The translations under genes were made by a program, and so were the position numbers. A stretch of 64,000 nucleotides of DNA from Nitrospira_E sp965223635. GTDB taxonomy: Bacteria > Nitrospirota > Nitrospiria > Nitrospirales > UBA8639. This document shows positions 60,832 to 64,000 of the stretch, one piece after another (within the stretch, counting starts at the first letter, position 1; each line of letters opens with the position of its first letter). The stretch is from contig OZ245007.1 of the NCBI GenBank assembly GCA_965223635.1, forward strand, positions 1,116,001 to 1,180,000. The letters run 5' to 3'. The notes under the pieces are model-generated. The model was not told the origin of the DNA and made no database searches. It saw only the letters and a program-made list of their open reading frames with translations.

Positions 60832-63800
60832 ATGAAAATTTCGCGCCGATTTACAAAAGCTGGAGAGAGCCCTTATAAAACCATTTCCTTTTCCCGTCGT
60901 TCCTCTGAGATTAGAAATACTGATGGCTCAACGGTTTTTCATCAAGACAACATCTTAGCCCCTGAGCATTGGTCTCAACTAGCCATTGATATTCTTGCAC
61001 AAAAATATTTCCGAAAAGCTGGCGTGCCTCAATATGACGACCACGGCACTCCCCTCCTTGATGAGCAAGGCACTCCTCTTCTTGGTGGCGAACGGGATGC
61101 CCGTCAAGTGTTCCACCGCTTAGCCGGATGTTGGACCGACTGGGGAAAGACGCACCAATACTTTGATTCGCCTGAAGATGCCCAAACCTTCCAAGACGAG
61201 CTCAGTTATATGCTTGCCTGGCAGATGGCGGCTCCGAATTCTCCGCAATGGTTCAACACAGGCTTGCACTTTGCCTACGGCTTATCTGGTCCCTCACAAG
61301 GTCATTACTATGTCGATCCCAATACCCATCGCGTCAAACAATCTCGCAATGCCTATGAACGTCCGCAAGTCCATGCCTGTTTCATTCAATCGATCTCCGA
61401 TGATTTAGTGAACGAAGGTGGCATTATGGACCTATGGGTTCGGGAAGCCCGTCTCTTTAAATATGGCTCAGGAACAGGCACAAACTTCTCTAAACTTCGA
61501 GCAGATGGAGAATCGTTATCAGGCGGTGGCCGTTCATCCGGACTCATGTCCTTTCTCAAAATTGGCGATCGTGCTGCAGGAGCGATCAAATCAGGGGGAA
61601 CCACCCGTCGAGCAGCCAAAATGGTCTGTCTGGACCTGGATCATCCAGACATCGAAGAATTTATTGACTGGAAAGTCATAGAGGAGCAAAAAGTCGCCGC
61701 GATGGTCACCGGCTCCAAAGTCTGCGCACAACACCTCAACGACGTTCTCCAAGCCTGTCACGTAGCGAAATCAGATGGCAGCACCCAGATCGAGATCAAC
61801 CCACGAGACAATACCGGGTTACGAGAAGCGATCCAAGCGGCTCGTGACGTTTCAGTGCCTGAACCCTATATACAACGTATGTTTAACTATGCACAGGAAG
61901 GCTTCACCCATTTTGTTTTTCACGAATACGATACCAATTGGGATAGCAAAGCCTATCAAACGGTCTCTGGCCAAAACTCCAACAACAGTATTCGAGTACC
62001 CAATGAATTCTTTTCGGCACTCAAATCCGGCGGCGATTGGATATTAACCCGTCGCACAGACGGGGGCACTCAAAAAACCATCCCTGCCAAAGACCTCTGG
62101 GATCGTATTGCCTGGGCAGCCTGGATCTGCGCCGACCCCGGCATTCAATTCGATACAACCATCAATGAATGGCATACGTGTCCTGAAGATGGACGGATTA
62201 ATGCCTCCAATCCTTGTAGTGAGTACATGTTCCTCGATGACACAGCCTGTAATTTAGCCTCACTGAATTTGGGACGCTTCCTCACTCCCGAAGGCCAATT
62301 CGATATTGATGGATTTCGACATGGTGTTAGGTTATGGACCATTGTTCTTGAAATTAGTGTGCTGATGGCAGGATTCCCTAGTCGAGCCATTGCTGAAAAG
62401 AGCTTTTCCTTCCGTACATTGGGGTTAGGCTATGCCAATCTTGGCTCTATCCTCATGAAATTGGGAATTCCCTATGACTCTCCTCAGGCCCTAGCTTGGT
62501 GTGGTGCTCTCACAGCCTTAATGACAGGGGAATCCTATGCCACTTCCGCAGAAATGGCTAAAGAATTAGGCCCATTCAATGCCTATCCTCGTAATGCCGA
62601 ATCCATGCTACGGGTCATGCGGAATCACCAACGAGCAACGCACGATGCTCCGACAGAAGACTATGAAGGACTCACCATCCCCCCACGAGGCATTCAAACC
62701 AATCAGTGTCCTGAAGATTTACTGAAAGCCGCACAGAAATCCTGGGACCGGGCCCTCGAATTGGGCGAGCAGTATGGGTATCGCAACGCTCAATCAACGG
62801 TCATTGCGCCCACGGGAACGATTGGATTGGTGATGGATTGTGATACCACAGGTATCGAACCTGATTTCGCTTTAGTCAAATTTAAAAAACTGGCTGGAGG
62901 CGGATATTTTAAAATTATCAACCAAAGCCTTCCGCCTGCTTTACGTCACCTCGGCTATAGCCCCGCACAGATTCAGGATATTGTCACATATGCCACAGGG
63001 ACTCGTACCCTCAAAAAAGCCCCGTTTATCAATCATGACACGTTGAACGCCAAGGGATTTGATCGAGCTTCACTTGAAAAAATTGAGTCAAAACTCGATG
63101 AGGCCTTTGATATTAATTTTGCCTTTAATAAATGGACCTTGGGGGAGGAGTTTTGTCGAGAGAAATTAAGCCTCACTGATTCGCAACTCAACAATCCTCA
63201 ATTAAATATCCTTCAACATCTGGGATTCGCCCAAGAGGAAATTCTCGCTGCAACTGATTTCTGTTGCGGCACGATGACCGTTGAAGGAGCTCCTCACCTT
63301 CAACCGGAACATCTAGCTATATTTGATTGTGCTAATCGATGCGGACGACTTGGACAACGCTACATTCCTCCTGCTGCTCACATTCGTATGATGGCTGCAG
63401 CCCAACCCTTTATTAGCGGAGCCATTAGCAAAACCATTAACATGCCTGCCGATGCCACCGTCGAGTCCGTCAAAGAGGCCTATCACACATCATGGACCTC
63501 CATGTTGAAAGCCGTGGCCTTGTATCGAGATGGATCGAAGCTGAGCCAACCTCTCAATACGATAAGTGATTGGAAGACGACCGATGCCAAATCCGAGCAG
63601 ATAGAAACCCTCGCCAAACAAGCTGCGTCCCGCGTTCTGGTTCGCTATCTAGCTAAACGGCGCCCACTTCCCACCCGTCGCGGCGGATATACGCAGAAAG
63701 CTATCGTCGGAGGACATAAGATTTATTTGCGAACGGGTGAGTACGAAGATGGCACGTTGGGCGAAATTTTCTTGGATATGCATAAAGAGGGAGCCGCGTT

Positions 63801-64000
63801 CCGTAGCCTCATGAACTGTTTCGCCATCGCTATCTCACTTGGGCTCCAACATGGGGTTCCACTTGAAGAATTTGTGGATGCCTTCCTATTTACTCGCTTT
63901 GAACCCAATGGCCCAGTAAAACTCAACTCTCATATTAAAATGTCCACTTCCATCATCGATTATATTTTTAGGGAAATGGCCATTACCTATCTTGGACGGC
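60832..64000 (+). CDS. nrdJ: B12-dependent (class II) ribonucleotide reductase, N-terminal part
   Basis: 1056 residues are visible and the frame runs off the window. The enzyme makes deoxyribonucleotides using adenosylcobalamin and works with or without oxygen. Seen are the N-terminal NSPQWFNTGLHFAYG, the active-site region PQVHACFIQSISDD, GSGTGTNFSKLRADGESLSG, the core NASNPCSEYMFLDDTACNLA with the catalytic cysteine and Glu (PCSEY), and PTGTIGLVMDCDTTGIEPDF. The later part (from about 920) is the C-terminal extension of long NrdJ forms. The start ATG 60832 follows GGAGAGG. It replaces the need for NrdAB. Confidence 0.95.
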   Translation, partial: MKISRRFTKAGESPYKTISFSRRSSEIRNTDGSTVFHQDNILAPEHWSQLAIDILAQKYFRKAGVPQYDDHGTPLLDEQGTPLLGGERDARQVFHRLAGCWTDWGKTHQYFDSPEDAQTFQDELSYMLAWQMAAPNSPQWFNTGLHFAYGLSGPSQGHYYVDPNTHRVKQSRNAYERPQVHACFIQSISDDLVNEGGIMDLWVREARLFKYGSGTGTNFSKLRADGESLSGGGRSSGLMSFLKIGDRAAGAIKSGGTTRRAAKMVCLDLDHPDIEEFIDWKVIEEQKVAAMVTGSKVCAQHLNDVLQACHVAKSDGSTQIEINPRDNTGLREAIQAARDVSVPEPYIQRMFNYAQEGFTHFVFHEYDTNWDSKAYQTVSGQNSNNSIRVPNEFFSALKSGGDWILTRRTDGGTQKTIPAKDLWDRIAWAAWICADPGIQFDTTINEWHTCPEDGRINASNPCSEYMFLDDTACNLASLNLGRFLTPEGQFDIDGFRHGVRLWTIVLEISVLMAGFPSRAIAEKSFSFRTLGLGYANLGSILMKLGIPYDSPQALAWCGALTALMTGESYATSAEMAKELGPFNAYPRNAESMLRVMRNHQRATHDAPTEDYEGLTIPPRGIQTNQCPEDLLKAAQKSWDRALELGEQYGYRNAQSTVIAPTGTIGLVMDCDTTGIEPDFALVKFKKLAGGGYFKIINQSLPPALRHLGYSPAQIQDIVTYATGTRTLKKAPFINHDTLNAKGFDRASLEKIESKLDEAFDINFAFNKWTLGEEFCREKLSLTDSQLNNPQLNILQHLGFAQEEILAATDFCCGTMTVEGAPHLQPEHLAIFDCANRCGRLGQRYIPPAAHIRMMAAAQPFISGAISKTINMPADATVESVKEAYHTSWTSMLKAVALYRDGSKLSQPLNTISDWKTTDAKSEQIETLAKQAASRVLVRYLAKRRPLPTRRGGYTQKAIVGGHKIYLRTGEYEDGTLGEIFLDMHKEGAAFRSLMNCFAIAISLGLQHGVPLEEFVDAFLFTRFEPNGPVKLNSHIKMSTSIIDYIFREMAITYLGR

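Noticed and set aside
60477..60835. Two frames of about 90 codons ahead of nrdJ
   Set aside because: They start at weak codons without ribosome sites and lie over the promoter and leader; only the short inner frame is kept as a possibility.

Overview
This 64 kb window comes from a bacterial chromosome of roughly 48% GC. It most resembles a low-GC, possibly marine, Nitrospira-like member of the Nitrospirota. That placement is inference from gene content: a SmbP-like metal-binding protein, a multiheme cytochrome c, a B12-dependent ribonucleotide reductase, a long BY-kinase, and small proteins that look lineage-restricted. No rRNA is present to confirm it. There is one tRNA gene, tRNA-Arg(ACG). 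I saw no CRISPR array and no complete prophage.

Layout. 1-2.8 kb: the end of lysS followed by lolC/E and lolD, closed by a strong terminator. 2.8-8.3 kb (minus strand): an HHH lipoprotein, a nitrilase, SmbP, and a compact set of rhodanese, pentaheme cytochrome and histone-deacetylase-like hydrolase. 8.5-12.3 kb: a TPR protein, a RAYT transposase with its palindromes, an unknown protein, an exported flavodoxin-like protein, a zinc ribbon and XerD. 12.5-19.8 kb (plus strand): a TPR/periplasmic-binding protein, a site-2 protease and trpS, then gap-pgk-tpiA-secG behind a near-consensus promoter. 19.9-28.9 kb: ilvE, rplU-rpmA-obgE-proB, a large Wzz/BY-kinase, and nadD-rsfS-bioB.

28.9-34.7 kb is an accessory region: an IS6-family element, an exported ankyrin protein with recent internal duplication, an IS5-family element, a HicAB module with a broken toxin, a regulator remnant, and VapBC. 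34.7-39.5 kb holds a split FtsX-type ABC exporter whose permease gene is separated from its ATPase by a class 1A pyrD-like gene, a HTH-only LuxR gene and a 185 bp structured repeat. 39.6-44.6 kb holds comF, fmdB-like, mraZ, rusA-like, an IS630-family element sitting inside a REP palindrome, a STAS-PilZ pair and a secreted protein. 44.7-48.5 kb holds a HEAT protein, a TPR-dioxygenase fusion, the second 185 bp repeat and a small secreted protein. 49-53 kb is a second accessory patch: an integrase remnant beside the tRNA, a truncated lipoprotein, and IS256- and IS1595-family elements. 53.4-64 kb returns to housekeeping: two small genes with strong ribosome sites, an HDOD protein, mtaB-miaB, trkH, a small membrane protein and nrdJ, which runs off the window.

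The most unusual features are the two repeat families: the REP palindromes shared between the RAYT and the IS630 target site, and the 185 bp hairpin repeat. Next come the long nrdJ control region with DnaA-box-like sites, the BY-kinase inserted in the proB-nadD neighbourhood, and the cytochrome-rhodanese-deacetylase cluster. No obviously new multi-gene defence or biosynthetic system was recognised.
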